From an uncultured Schlesneria sp. (lineage in GTDB: Bacteria; Planctomycetota; Planctomycetia; Planctomycetales; Planctomycetaceae), in assembly GCA_903834925.1 (NCBI GenBank), contig CAILLA010000063.1, positions 1 through 62,954 on the forward strand: DNA of 62,954 bases. Reading direction: 5' to 3'. The position numbers and the translations under genes are program-made. The stretch's first letter is position 1, and every line of letters begins with the position of its first letter. This document shows, in pieces, positions 1-8,204 of this stretch. The notes beneath the pieces are model-generated. The model made no database searches. It was not told the origin of the DNA and was given only the letters and a program-made list of their open reading frames with translations.

Positions 1-400
1 GACTGATCAATTGCCTTTCGGCGGGTTGATCGTTTTGTCACAAGGCCGGCAAAAACTTTCATCTCTGAAAGCCTTGTAAGACAAGGTCTTTGCACGGCCA
101 GCAACCGCATCAATACGAACAAAACTGTTTCTCAATTCTCTCCAACCGTGTTTTCAAAGATCAAGTTCCCCGTCGCGACTTGCGTGCTGGCGGGGAGGAG
201 ATTCTATCATCGTCATTCTGTGAGTCAACCTTCAGGCGCAAATTATTTTGGCAGAAAACTGATCTCCGCGTTTTTTCGTCGATTTGATACGATCTCAATC
301 ACGAATAATTGCCTCAGGTTGAATGCCGCAGAGCGACATATCTCACGTTGCAGTCAACCTTTATAAGATTGCTCACAATTTAGTTCGGCAGGAGAAAGAA
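1..400. other. Non-coding stretch, nothing recognised
   Basis: No open frame here has convincing coding character or recognisable motifs. The last part is the leader of the secreted-protein gene that starts at 401. Any gene to the left ends outside the window. Confidence 0.4.
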
Positions 401-1330
401 ATGACGAACAAATTTTTACGGTTGGCGGCAACGCTCATCACATCAATAATTTTTGTTTCGTATGCGGTTGCAGGCGACGAACCCGCCCATCAACTTGTGT
501 ACAAGTTCAAGTCAGGACAGTTTCTGCACTATGAGCTTTCGGATCGAGCTGAGCTGACGACCCAAACCGCAGAAAATCAATCGCGAGCGGTCCAACAGAC
601 ACATTGCATGAAATCGTTTCGGGTTGTTTCCACTGATGAAAATGGGGGGGCGACGATCGAACCTGTCGTGGAACACGTTCGAATGGCATCACAAACCGGA
701 GATAAAGCGATCGTCGGTTACGACAGCACAAAAAACGAAGTCGCTCCCAAGGGCTTTGAAAACCTCGCTAGCACAATTGGACGTCCACTGGCGCGATTTC
801 ATGTCGCAGCCAACGGCCGTCTTTTGAAAGTCACACTACTCGTTGATGACGTTCCAAAAAACTTCTCAGAAGCAGCGGAGAAAACTGATCCAGCCATTAA
901 TTTCCTTGTTGTCTTCCCCGAACAAGCAATCAAAGTCGGAGACAAATGGAGCGAAAAATTCGAGACCAAAGTCTCCGCCGCCTCGGTCGGAAGCCAATTG
1001 CAACGAGAACTGGGATTGATCCGGGTTTTTGAGTTGATCAAAGTCGAGGACGAAGTCGCCACGATCCGATTTCGGACCAGCCTGAGAACACCGATCAATG
1101 ATCCTGAGATCCTTCGACAAACGGTCCAGCAAACGCCGTCCGGGACGATTGAATTCGATCTGAAAAACGGACGATTGTTGTCCCGGTCTCTCAAAATCGA
1201 CGAAAAAGTCATCGGCGCATTTGGAGCGCAAACGCTGCTTAACGCACAAGGTGAGATGATTGAAAAACTGATCCTGCCAAAAACCACTGCCAAGGCCGCA
1301 ACCGAATCAACCGACGCACAAAAGAATTAA
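401..1330 (+). CDS. Secreted protein of unknown function (DUF6263-like pattern)
   Basis: The 309-residue product begins with a clear signal peptide (MTNKFLRLAATLITSIIFVS, cleavage near AVA-GDE), so it is exported. ATG 401 was chosen because GGAGAAAG lies at 391-398 and because the longer frame from 323 would bury the signal peptide. The mature part opens with a YKFKSGQFLHYEL segment, and later has a VGDKWSEKFE segment and a FDLKNGRLLSRSLKI segment. This is the pattern of the planctomycete secreted family I know as DUF6263, beta-rich and of unknown role; that assignment is from memory. No catalytic motif is visible. Two tRNA genes follow on the same strand 65 bases downstream. Confidence 0.7.
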   Translation: MTNKFLRLAATLITSIIFVSYAVAGDEPAHQLVYKFKSGQFLHYELSDRAELTTQTAENQSRAVQQTHCMKSFRVVSTDENGGATIEPVVEHVRMASQTGDKAIVGYDSTKNEVAPKGFENLASTIGRPLARFHVAANGRLLKVTLLVDDVPKNFSEAAEKTDPAINFLVVFPEQAIKVGDKWSEKFETKVSAASVGSQLQRELGLIRVFELIKVEDEVATIRFRTSLRTPINDPEILRQTVQQTPSGTIEFDLKNGRLLSRSLKIDEKVIGAFGAQTLLNAQGEMIEKLILPKTTAKAATESTDAQKN

Positions 1331-1394
1331 TAAGACTTTCGTCGCGGTCTTGCTGACCGACCGGATTCTGTTATCATCTCTCCTCCAAAGTCAG

Positions 1395-1467
1395 GCCGCC
1401 GTAGCTCAGTTGGCAGAGCGATGCTTTCGTAAAGCATAGGTCGACAGTTCGACTCTGTCCGGCGGCT
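1395..1467 (+). tRNA. tRNA-Thr (anticodon CGT)
   Basis: A full cloverleaf of 73 nt. The acceptor stem GCCGCCG/CGGCGGC is perfect, the D arm is GCTC..GAGC, the anticodon stem ATGCT/AGCAT carries loop TTCGTAA (anticodon CGT, reads ACG), and the T arm is GACAG-TTCGACT-CTGTC. The discriminator is T. CCA is not encoded. Confidence 0.95.
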
Positions 1468-1512
1468 CTTTTATTCGCGTCATGTCCGATGCAAATAGTA
1501 GCGACGATTTTC

Positions 1513-1586
1513 GGGTGATTAGCTCAGCTGGTTAGAGCGCCATGCTTACACCGTGGATGTCGGGGGTTCGAATCCCTCATCACCCA
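1513..1586 (+). tRNA. tRNA-Val (anticodon TAC)
   Basis: A full cloverleaf of 74 nt with acceptor GGGTGAT/ATCACCC, anticodon stem CCATG/CGTGG, loop CTTACAC (anticodon TAC, reads GTA/GTG) and T arm GGGGG-TTCGAAT-CCCTC. It lies 45 nt after tRNA-Thr, probably in one transcript. CCA is not encoded; the base after the acceptor stem is A. Confidence 0.95.
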
Positions 1587-1591
1587 TCCTT

Positions 1592-1635
1592 AAACCCCTG
1601 ATTCTTGCGGATTTCCGTGAGTTTCAGGGGTTTTT
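1592..1635 (+). terminator. Terminator of the tRNA pair
   Basis: Inverted repeat AAACCCCTGA (1592-1601) / TCAGGGGTTT (1624-1633) followed by T residues, immediately after tRNA-Val. The intervening bases contain a smaller CGGATTTCCG hairpin. Confidence 0.75.
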
Positions 1636-1653
1636 CGCATTTCGGAATCAATT

Positions 1654-1749
1654 GCAGGCGCTCGCAAGCAGTTTGAAAAAGCGATCGCGGAATCGCCGGA
1701 TTCAGAATCCGCAAAAGAAGCAACTCAATTGATAGAAGAACTTCCCTGA
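1654..1749 (+). pseudogene. C-terminal remnant of a TPR-type protein
   Basis: Reading from 1654 to the TGA at 1747-1749 gives about 31 residues ending FEKAIAESPDSESAKEATQL and then IEELP. This looks like the last helix pair of a tetratricopeptide-repeat protein. There is no start codon with a ribosome site and no room for the rest of a gene, because the tRNA-Val terminator lies directly upstream. It is best read as a gene tail left behind by a rearrangement next to the tRNA genes. The short length leaves chance as a real alternative. Confidence 0.4.
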
Positions 1750-1833
1750 CTTGGATCGACTTATCCAAAAAACAATGCCATACGACGTACTCAGCGTGGA
1801 TGGCGATCGATTACCGGCCAAAAACAGGGGATT

Positions 1834-4791
1834 TCAAATTAGGTAATGTTCATCGGGTATCGAATTCATCGCCGAAGGCAAACGTTCATTCATCACGAAT
1901 TCGCTCGGCAAAACTTCGCATTTGACGCACATTCCACCCGTTTCCCGTCGTTCGATGAGCAACGTTCCTCCGATTAATTTCGCCCGATACTCCATAGTTC
2001 GTAAACCCATCCCCTGTGTTTCGTCAGTCAATTCATTTGTCGGCGGGCTTAATGGATCAAATCCGACTCCATTGTCGCGAATTGCCAGGATGAGCCGACC
2101 CTTATCTGATTCGAGGGAAATCTGAATCTGATTGGCCTTCCCATGCTGGATTGCGTTTTTCAGGGATTCTTGTGCGATACGATACAAGTTCGTCGCTGCC
2201 GTCGTATTCTCGACCGCGACAGCCTCATTGCACTCAAAACTACAGATGATTCCGTTCAGCCCATCGTTAGCGAAGGCCAGTTTTGTCAGAGCCGATCGCA
2301 AGCCATCTGCATCGATATGCACCGGCATGAGTCCATGTGCCAGATCTCGGACATGTTTACCCGAGTCCGAGAGGCTTTTACATAACTTGTTCGAGAGGTC
2401 CAATAGTTGCTTGTGAACCCTGTTATCGACCATCCAATCATTTGTTTCAGCGACCTTTTTCTGTGCTGCCTGGCTCAGAAGGCTGACCATGACTTCAGCC
2501 AGCATCGACATGCCGGCCAGTTCCTGCTGTGTGCCGTCGTGAAGTTCGTATGCGATGCGGCGCTGCTCTTCGGCGGCAACTTCAATGACATATCGTTCCA
2601 GTCGTTTTCGTTCGGTAATGTCCCGTAAGACGAGCGTAAACAGCCCTAGATGATCAACGCTACTGATGCTCAGATCGATGGGAAACGAAGTACCATCTTT
2701 ACGAACCCCATTGACTTCACTGCTGACACCGGCGATCGGGGGCCCCCCTTGCTGGCGATAGTGGCTAAGAAAAATCTCGCACCTTTCCTGGTAAGGCGGA
2801 GACGCCAGGATTTTGACGTTTTGCCCCATCAGTTCGTTAGCCGAATAACCAAACATCTTTTCGGCGGTGGGATTGACCGTGTCGATGATGCCCATCAGGT
2901 CGAAGACGATGATTCCATCCGCAGCGGTGTTGAGAATCGAACGCAGGCGTTCCGTTTTCTCACGGACATCCTGCTCGACACGCCGGCGCTCGGTGATGTC
3001 TGTGATCACGGCGGCTGAATATCGCAGTGTACCCGCTGCGTTGCGGCACGCAGTGGCTGTCACATGTACCCAAACCGGCTGGCCGTTTGGTCGAAGGTAT
3101 CGCTTCTCGAAATCATAAACAGGGATCTCTCCGCTTAGAAATTTGGCATTGCGTCCTTGGTCGGCATCTCGGTCATCTGGGTGATCAATGTCCACAGGCC
3201 GCATGCCGCCGAGTAGTTGGTCGCGACCGTAGCCTGTGATCGCGCAGAATGCTTCATTGACTCGTATGAACTGACCGATGGTGTTGATTTGCGCTAAGCC
3301 AACGCCTGCGTTCTCAAAGAAAGCGCGAAATTGTCTTTCGCTTTCCATCAGAGCCAGTTCCGCTTGCTTGCGTTCGGTAATATCATAGTTCACGCCTAGA
3401 AACCGCACAGGACGTTCCGCTGTTTCAAGACTTTTTCCTTGGCCAACCGTCTCAAAAACAAAACTCCCCTTCCCTGCAAGCCAGCGTTCGCGACCGTCAG
3501 CCCTGATAATGCGAAACTCGGCATCATATTCTCCTGTGATTTTCGCGAGCTCCCATTTCTCACGGAGTGGCTCGAAATCTTCTGGATGGACGAAGCGAAA
3601 AAACACCTCCGGATCCTCGGGAACGTCACCCGGTTTGAGTCCCAGAAGCTGGAATTCGACAGAATTCCAGCTTGCGTCTCCGCTGGCGAGATCGACCTCG
3701 AACGATCCAATCTTGCTCGCTTCCAAGACGAACCGCAAACGTTGTTCAGTCAACTTCAATGCCATTTCAGTCTTCATCCGTTCCGTGACATCCACCAGGA
3801 CGGTGATTGCCCCTCGCGGCCGCCCCGATTCACCCCAAAGCGGCACAGCATAGCCGAGCATCTTACGAATGGTTCCGTCATCGAAGGCAAGTTCGAAGTC
3901 AAAGTCCCGTACGGTGATTCCGTTTATAGCGCATTGGGTTGGCATCTCGCTGCTGCTTAATTCGCGGCCTGCGCGGAACGGCTTGAAATGGGTGGGGCGG
4001 ACACCCTCCGGGGCACGCATAGACGCTTCCGCACCCCGACGAATTCTGAGGAGTTCTTCTCCAGCCCGATTCCCCGTCATATGCATGCCTTGAGAGTCAT
4101 GCGCAAAGAAAATCGGAATTGGCATATTGTCGAGAACCGCTTCCATTTCTGCGACCAGCTCGCGCACTCGCTTTTCACTTTTTTGCAGTTCATTATCGGC
4201 CTTCCGACGCTCGGTCAGGTCACGGGTGATCTTCGAGAACCCTTTGAGGTTTCCCGCAGCATCACGCAGAGCAGCAATCACCACATGAGCCCAGAATCGT
4301 GAGCCGTCCTTCCGAAGTCGCCAGCCTTCATCTTCGATTTGTCCTTCGCGAGCAGCAATCGCTAATAGCGCTTGTGGCTTAGTCGCATCGTAATCGTCAC
4401 AGGGATAAAATATTGAAAAGTTTTGACCAACCACTTCGTCTGCCTGGTAGCCTTTGATTCGTACGGCACCGGCATTCCAGCTGACAACATGGCCCTGGGG
4501 GTCAAGCATAAAAAACGCGTAGTCCTTGACGGCTTCAACCATCAATCGAAATAACTCGTCACTAACTTCTGGGCCGATGACGGACGCTGACCGAGAATCG
4601 AAACGGATTAAATCTTGCGCTGGGGTGCCCACAGTCGGCTTTTCATCTGCGGTTTCATTTTGCCCGGGACGAATTTGCGAGCCACTGTCAAATGGTTCGT
4701 CGATGGGAACCGCGAAGGATTCTTCAGCATTAATATTCAAGGCTGATCCGCCTTTCGATTGAGCAGAACGCGAGTACAAACGTAATATCAA
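1834..4791 (-). CDS. Multi-PAS sensor histidine kinase (HisKA_3 type)
   Basis: A 985-residue cytoplasmic sensor with no membrane segment. Five PAS/PAC units follow one another (about 78-195, 210-340, 346-470, 480-600 and 608-740), each ending in the usual ITRDLTERR/VDVTERM/YDITERK-type tail. The kinase core follows: a dimerisation helix with ELHDGTQQEL, whose His751 is the predicted phospho-acceptor (HisKA_3, NarX/DegS type), and an HATPase_c domain with N-box RIAQESLKNAIQHG, G1 box DNGVGFDP and G2 box GMGLRTM. Kinases of this class normally pair with LuxR-type response regulators; none is adjacent, so it is an orphan here. The frame opens with TTG at 4791; a TTG at 4739 behind GGCGGA is equally plausible, so the N-terminus is uncertain. 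The signal is unknown. Confidence 0.9.
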   Translation of the reverse strand: MILRLYSRSAQSKGGSALNINAEESFAVPIDEPFDSGSQIRPGQNETADEKPTVGTPAQDLIRFDSRSASVIGPEVSDELFRLMVEAVKDYAFFMLDPQGHVVSWNAGAVRIKGYQADEVVGQNFSIFYPCDDYDATKPQALLAIAAREGQIEDEGWRLRKDGSRFWAHVVIAALRDAAGNLKGFSKITRDLTERRKADNELQKSEKRVRELVAEMEAVLDNMPIPIFFAHDSQGMHMTGNRAGEELLRIRRGAEASMRAPEGVRPTHFKPFRAGRELSSSEMPTQCAINGITVRDFDFELAFDDGTIRKMLGYAVPLWGESGRPRGAITVLVDVTERMKTEMALKLTEQRLRFVLEASKIGSFEVDLASGDASWNSVEFQLLGLKPGDVPEDPEVFFRFVHPEDFEPLREKWELAKITGEYDAEFRIIRADGRERWLAGKGSFVFETVGQGKSLETAERPVRFLGVNYDITERKQAELALMESERQFRAFFENAGVGLAQINTIGQFIRVNEAFCAITGYGRDQLLGGMRPVDIDHPDDRDADQGRNAKFLSGEIPVYDFEKRYLRPNGQPVWVHVTATACRNAAGTLRYSAAVITDITERRRVEQDVREKTERLRSILNTAADGIIVFDLMGIIDTVNPTAEKMFGYSANELMGQNVKILASPPYQERCEIFLSHYRQQGGPPIAGVSSEVNGVRKDGTSFPIDLSISSVDHLGLFTLVLRDITERKRLERYVIEVAAEEQRRIAYELHDGTQQELAGMSMLAEVMVSLLSQAAQKKVAETNDWMVDNRVHKQLLDLSNKLCKSLSDSGKHVRDLAHGLMPVHIDADGLRSALTKLAFANDGLNGIICSFECNEAVAVENTTAATNLYRIAQESLKNAIQHGKANQIQISLESDKGRLILAIRDNGVGFDPLSPPTNELTDETQGMGLRTMEYRAKLIGGTLLIERRETGGMCVKCEVLPSEFVMNERLPSAMNSIPDEHYLI

Positions 4792-5010
4792 TTGCCGCTG
4801 ACGACATTTGACGAGGCACCCCGCGTAATCCCGGGGTCTTGGTTTGTCGACGAGAATTTTTGCGATTCGTTCTCAGGCCATGTCATTCTAACGATGACAC
4901 AATACGCTCGATATCGCGGAACCCGCCGGAATACAAAGATGAACAAGAATTCAGATAATCGAAGGTTTAATTGATTCTGATCCAAGCACGAGGACGGCAA
5001 AGGGAGCAAA

Positions 5011-7116
5011 GTGAAGATGATGAAATCTTTGACAAGTGATCGTCAACCGTTCGAGACGTTCTCAGGACATTCCATTCGTTCGATCTTGCAGATTTGCGGC
5101 GAGGGATTTGGTCACTTTCTTGCAGGATTCTTGCTGCTGACATGTGCTGTCTCAACGGCGAGGTCACAGGACGATCCACGACTGGCAGAGGTGATTAAAC
5201 CCGTCATTTCGGCCCATGACGGAACGGTTGCGGTCACCGTGAGACATCTGTCGACGGGAGTTTCGTTTTCTTATCAGGGCGACGAGCCGATGCCGACAGC
5301 CAGCCTGATCAAGTTTCCCATCATGATCACCGCATACCAACAAGCCGCAGATGGAAAAATCGACCTGGCTTCGCCTGTGGAACTGAAAGACACGGACAAA
5401 GTGCCAGGCTCAGGGATTTTGACTTCTCATTTCAGTTCGGAACTGAAGTTTCCGTTGCGGGATTCAATTCGATTAATGATTGCCTTTTCCGATAATACTG
5501 CGACCAACCTGGTGGTGGACAGGATCGGTTTATCAGCAACCACGGACTTGATGTCATCATCGGGATACCCTCATACTCGGCTCCATTCCAAGGTGTATCT
5601 TCCGGAAACGTCGATCGCACCCGAGCGAAGCGAGAAGTTTGGCTTGGGCAGTACGACCGCCAACGAAATGGTTCGATTGCTCTCGCAACTCGACAAGCAT
5701 GAACTTGTGTCGCCCGATGCATCTCGGCAGATGTACGAGCATCTGCTGGCGTGCCAGGACAAGCCACGGTTGGCCCGGTCGCTACCCAAAAACACGAAGG
5801 TCGCGCTCAAAACGGGTTCGGTTTCGGCAGTCAGGAACGGAGCGGGAATTATCGAATCACCTTCAGGACACATCGCCGTTTGTGTCCTGACATCAAATAA
5901 CAAGGACCAGAGTTGGGAGGAAGATAACGCGGCTGAGTTGTTGTGTGCAGAAATCACTCGGCTGGCATACGAACACTTCAATCCAGCGGGGCATCCCGAC
6001 TCGAATGAAGGACCAAAAGAGCTGGCACAGGGTGCGAGTGGTGAACTTGTTGAAGCCTTGCAGCGAACCATCAAAAAACGGCTATCGGGATCTCGATTAT
6101 CAGTTGATGGTGATTTTGGGCCGGCAACACGACAAGCCGTGATTGCCTTTCAGCGGAACCGGAACCTGCCTCCCACCGGCATTGTCACGGCAGAAACGTG
6201 GAAGGCATTGGGACCGTTGATTCAGACTGAGGAAGAGAAGGCAGTTGACCCTGATATCGTCAACAAAGAATCGTTATCGCAAACGCCGGCAGACACGATC
6301 ACTGGCCCGCCGTTCGTAACGGCCAATGCCTGGGCAATTGGTGAAGCGAAAACGGGCAAGATTCTGTGGCATGAAAAGGGTGACGAGCGACGCGATTTTG
6401 CCAGTACGACAAAAACGATGACCGCATGGTTAATTTTGCGGGAAGCGGAAAAGAATACTCAGCTGCTGGATGAAGTGATTTCCATCTCGTCTGCCGCGGA
6501 CCGAACCCCTGGAAGCACATGTGGTTTGAAAGCGGGCGAACGGATCGCTGTGCGAGAATTACTTTACGGTCTTATGTTGCCCTCGGGAAATGACGCTGCT
6601 GTCGCGTTGGCCGAATTCGCAGGACCTCGTTTCGCCGCTGAGCGTGGACCAGCCGACTTACAAAAGCCGGTTGAAAGATTCGTTGCGGAAATGAATCGAA
6701 CTGCCGAGCAACTGGGGATGAAACAGACGCATTACTCCAACCCGCATGGATTGCCGGACAAATCCCATCTCTCATCCGCGGCCGACCAGGTTGTTCTAAC
6801 GGCCACGGTAATGCAGGATTCTCGGTTTCGCGATTACGTCCAGACTCGTCAACACGCTGTAAGAGTCCTGGGAACTGGTGGAACGAGTCGAACGGTCGTC
6901 TGGAAGAACGGAAACGAACTTTTGAAGATCGCTGGCTATTCCGGTGTGAAGACTGGAACCACGGACGCGGCGGGTGCTTGTCTGATCTCCGTGGGAACCC
7001 ATCTGGGAGATGAATTAATCATTGTCGTGCTGGGTTGTTCATCGAACGAGTCACGCTACGTCGACACGCGAAATCTTTTCCGCTGGTCCTGGCAACAACG
7101 CGGGCACAAGAATTGA
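5011..7116 (+). CDS. Double penicillin-recognising enzyme: beta-lactamase-like + PG-binding + DacA-like domains
   Basis: A 701-residue exported protein; a hydrophobic stretch at about 35-52 acts as signal sequence or anchor. Domain 1 (about 55-330) is a class A beta-lactamase-like serine hydrolase with Ser98-x-x-Lys101, Ser160-Asp-Asn and Lys267-Thr-Gly; Glu199 lies roughly where class A Glu166 would be. A peptidoglycan_binding_1 repeat follows (about 343-402, VDGDFGPATRQAVIAFQRNR). Domain 3 (about 428-701) is a D-alanyl-D-alanine carboxypeptidase of the DacA/PBP5 class with Ser465-x-x-Lys468, Ser525-Gly-Asn and Lys647-Thr-Gly. All three active-site motifs are intact in both catalytic domains. 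GTG 5011 follows GGGAG at 5002-5006. It probably trims peptidoglycan peptides in the periplasm; activity against beta-lactams cannot be judged from sequence. Confidence 0.88.
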   Translation: MKMMKSLTSDRQPFETFSGHSIRSILQICGEGFGHFLAGFLLLTCAVSTARSQDDPRLAEVIKPVISAHDGTVAVTVRHLSTGVSFSYQGDEPMPTASLIKFPIMITAYQQAADGKIDLASPVELKDTDKVPGSGILTSHFSSELKFPLRDSIRLMIAFSDNTATNLVVDRIGLSATTDLMSSSGYPHTRLHSKVYLPETSIAPERSEKFGLGSTTANEMVRLLSQLDKHELVSPDASRQMYEHLLACQDKPRLARSLPKNTKVALKTGSVSAVRNGAGIIESPSGHIAVCVLTSNNKDQSWEEDNAAELLCAEITRLAYEHFNPAGHPDSNEGPKELAQGASGELVEALQRTIKKRLSGSRLSVDGDFGPATRQAVIAFQRNRNLPPTGIVTAETWKALGPLIQTEEEKAVDPDIVNKESLSQTPADTITGPPFVTANAWAIGEAKTGKILWHEKGDERRDFASTTKTMTAWLILREAEKNTQLLDEVISISSAADRTPGSTCGLKAGERIAVRELLYGLMLPSGNDAAVALAEFAGPRFAAERGPADLQKPVERFVAEMNRTAEQLGMKQTHYSNPHGLPDKSHLSSAADQVVLTATVMQDSRFRDYVQTRQHAVRVLGTGGTSRTVVWKNGNELLKIAGYSGVKTGTTDAAGACLISVGTHLGDELIIVVLGCSSNESRYVDTRNLFRWSWQQRGHKN

Positions 7117-7176
7117 ATGTCGAAAGATGATTGCCATCGATGATTAATTCATTGCCTGAGTAAAATCTACGCGATT

Positions 7177-7761
7177 TCAAGGGGATTTACTTTGTTTTGC
7201 AATATTCTTGGCCTCGTGAGCCAGATTTTCAGCTCCAATCGACACGGCGAGCGCCGCAGCGGATAACGCGGTGGTTGTGACAAGTAAAATGAGCCCAAGA
7301 TTGCTACCAAAAATCGTTTCCGTTAATCCATATTGGCCACGTGTACCGTTTTGTCCCAGCACTAAAAGACCATGAGGTTTCGCGGAGGGTGGCGCTGTTC
7401 CTTCAGTCCACAATCGATAACTTCCCGTCGTGGCACCGGAACTGACCTCGTACACACCCGATTTCAGGTTTCCCACTGCGAAATTGCCATGTTCATCGGT
7501 GACCGATTGGCCAATCTCAGTTTGTCCTCGTTTGACAACGACGATCGCTCCGACGACGGGAGTTCCATCGTGCTCGATCGTCCGGCCAGTAAACGCCCCG
7601 TCCTTGTTCAGTCTGGCGTCGAGAATTGAATTCGGCTTAACGAGTTTCACTGTAAACGACGAAACTTTTTGTTCGCTCGCAAGAACACGAGACTGAGGCA
7701 AAACAATTCCCGGAAGGGCCAGTAAAATGGCCGCAATCTTCAGCATCCGAAGTATGTTCAC
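7177..7761 (-). CDS. Exported protein with carboxypeptidase-regulatory-like domain
   Basis: About 194 residues. An N-terminal signal sequence (MLKIAAILLALPGIVLPQSR) is followed by a beta-sandwich segment (GRTIEHDGTPVVGAIVVVKR ... GNFAVGNLKSGVYEVSSG) typical of the carboxypeptidase regulatory-like fold common in planctomycete secreted proteins. A C-terminal hydrophobic helix (LGLILLVTTTALSAAALAVS) is probably a membrane anchor. The frame is open from GTG 7776, but GGAG at 7771-7774 is better placed for GTG 7761. The function is unknown; the fold usually mediates binding or assembly. Confidence 0.65.
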   Translation of the reverse strand: MNILRMLKIAAILLALPGIVLPQSRVLASEQKVSSFTVKLVKPNSILDARLNKDGAFTGRTIEHDGTPVVGAIVVVKRGQTEIGQSVTDEHGNFAVGNLKSGVYEVSSGATTGSYRLWTEGTAPPSAKPHGLLVLGQNGTRGQYGLTETIFGSNLGLILLVTTTALSAAALAVSIGAENLAHEAKNIAKQSKSP

Positions 7762-8204
7762 GATCAGATTCTCCACCTGGGGACAAGCGTTTTTGCGAGT
7801 GAATAGGATTCAGACAATCGAGGAGGATGATTCAGTGACGATGTGATCTTTGATGTGAGTGTGATTTTGGTTTTGTTGGAAAACACGTCCAGATGAGTTA
7901 CGCAGGAAACGCGATAATTCGTGGTCTGGCAGAAAATTTCGAGCCAATAAACGGCTAACATTTGCAGAAATTGCCGCTGTGAAGGCTTAAGTTTGCATCC
8001 AGAGATGCTGAGGATGTTCATGAGGTTGAGCCGATCCTAAAAGTCCCTTTGTAGAGTGTGTTATCTGCAAACTTCTGAGTTAGATGTCTTTCGTCGGTTC
8101 CGACCACTTTCCTGTCGACGATGGAGACGGTATACAGAAGGCCCCTTTCTTCAAACCTGATTTCCAGTCAATTCCTGAGAGCTTGACCTGAGAGGAACGC
8201 GACG
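7762..8204. other. Intergenic stretch between divergent genes
   Basis: About 440 bases that should hold the promoters of both flanking genes. I see no coding frame of quality, no RNA gene and no repeat. Confidence 0.4.

Noticed and set aside
799-1293. Minus-strand frame of 164 residues inside the first secreted-protein gene
   Set aside because: It is an antisense shadow: it lies fully inside a gene with a signal peptide and ribosome site, and has no recognisable motif.
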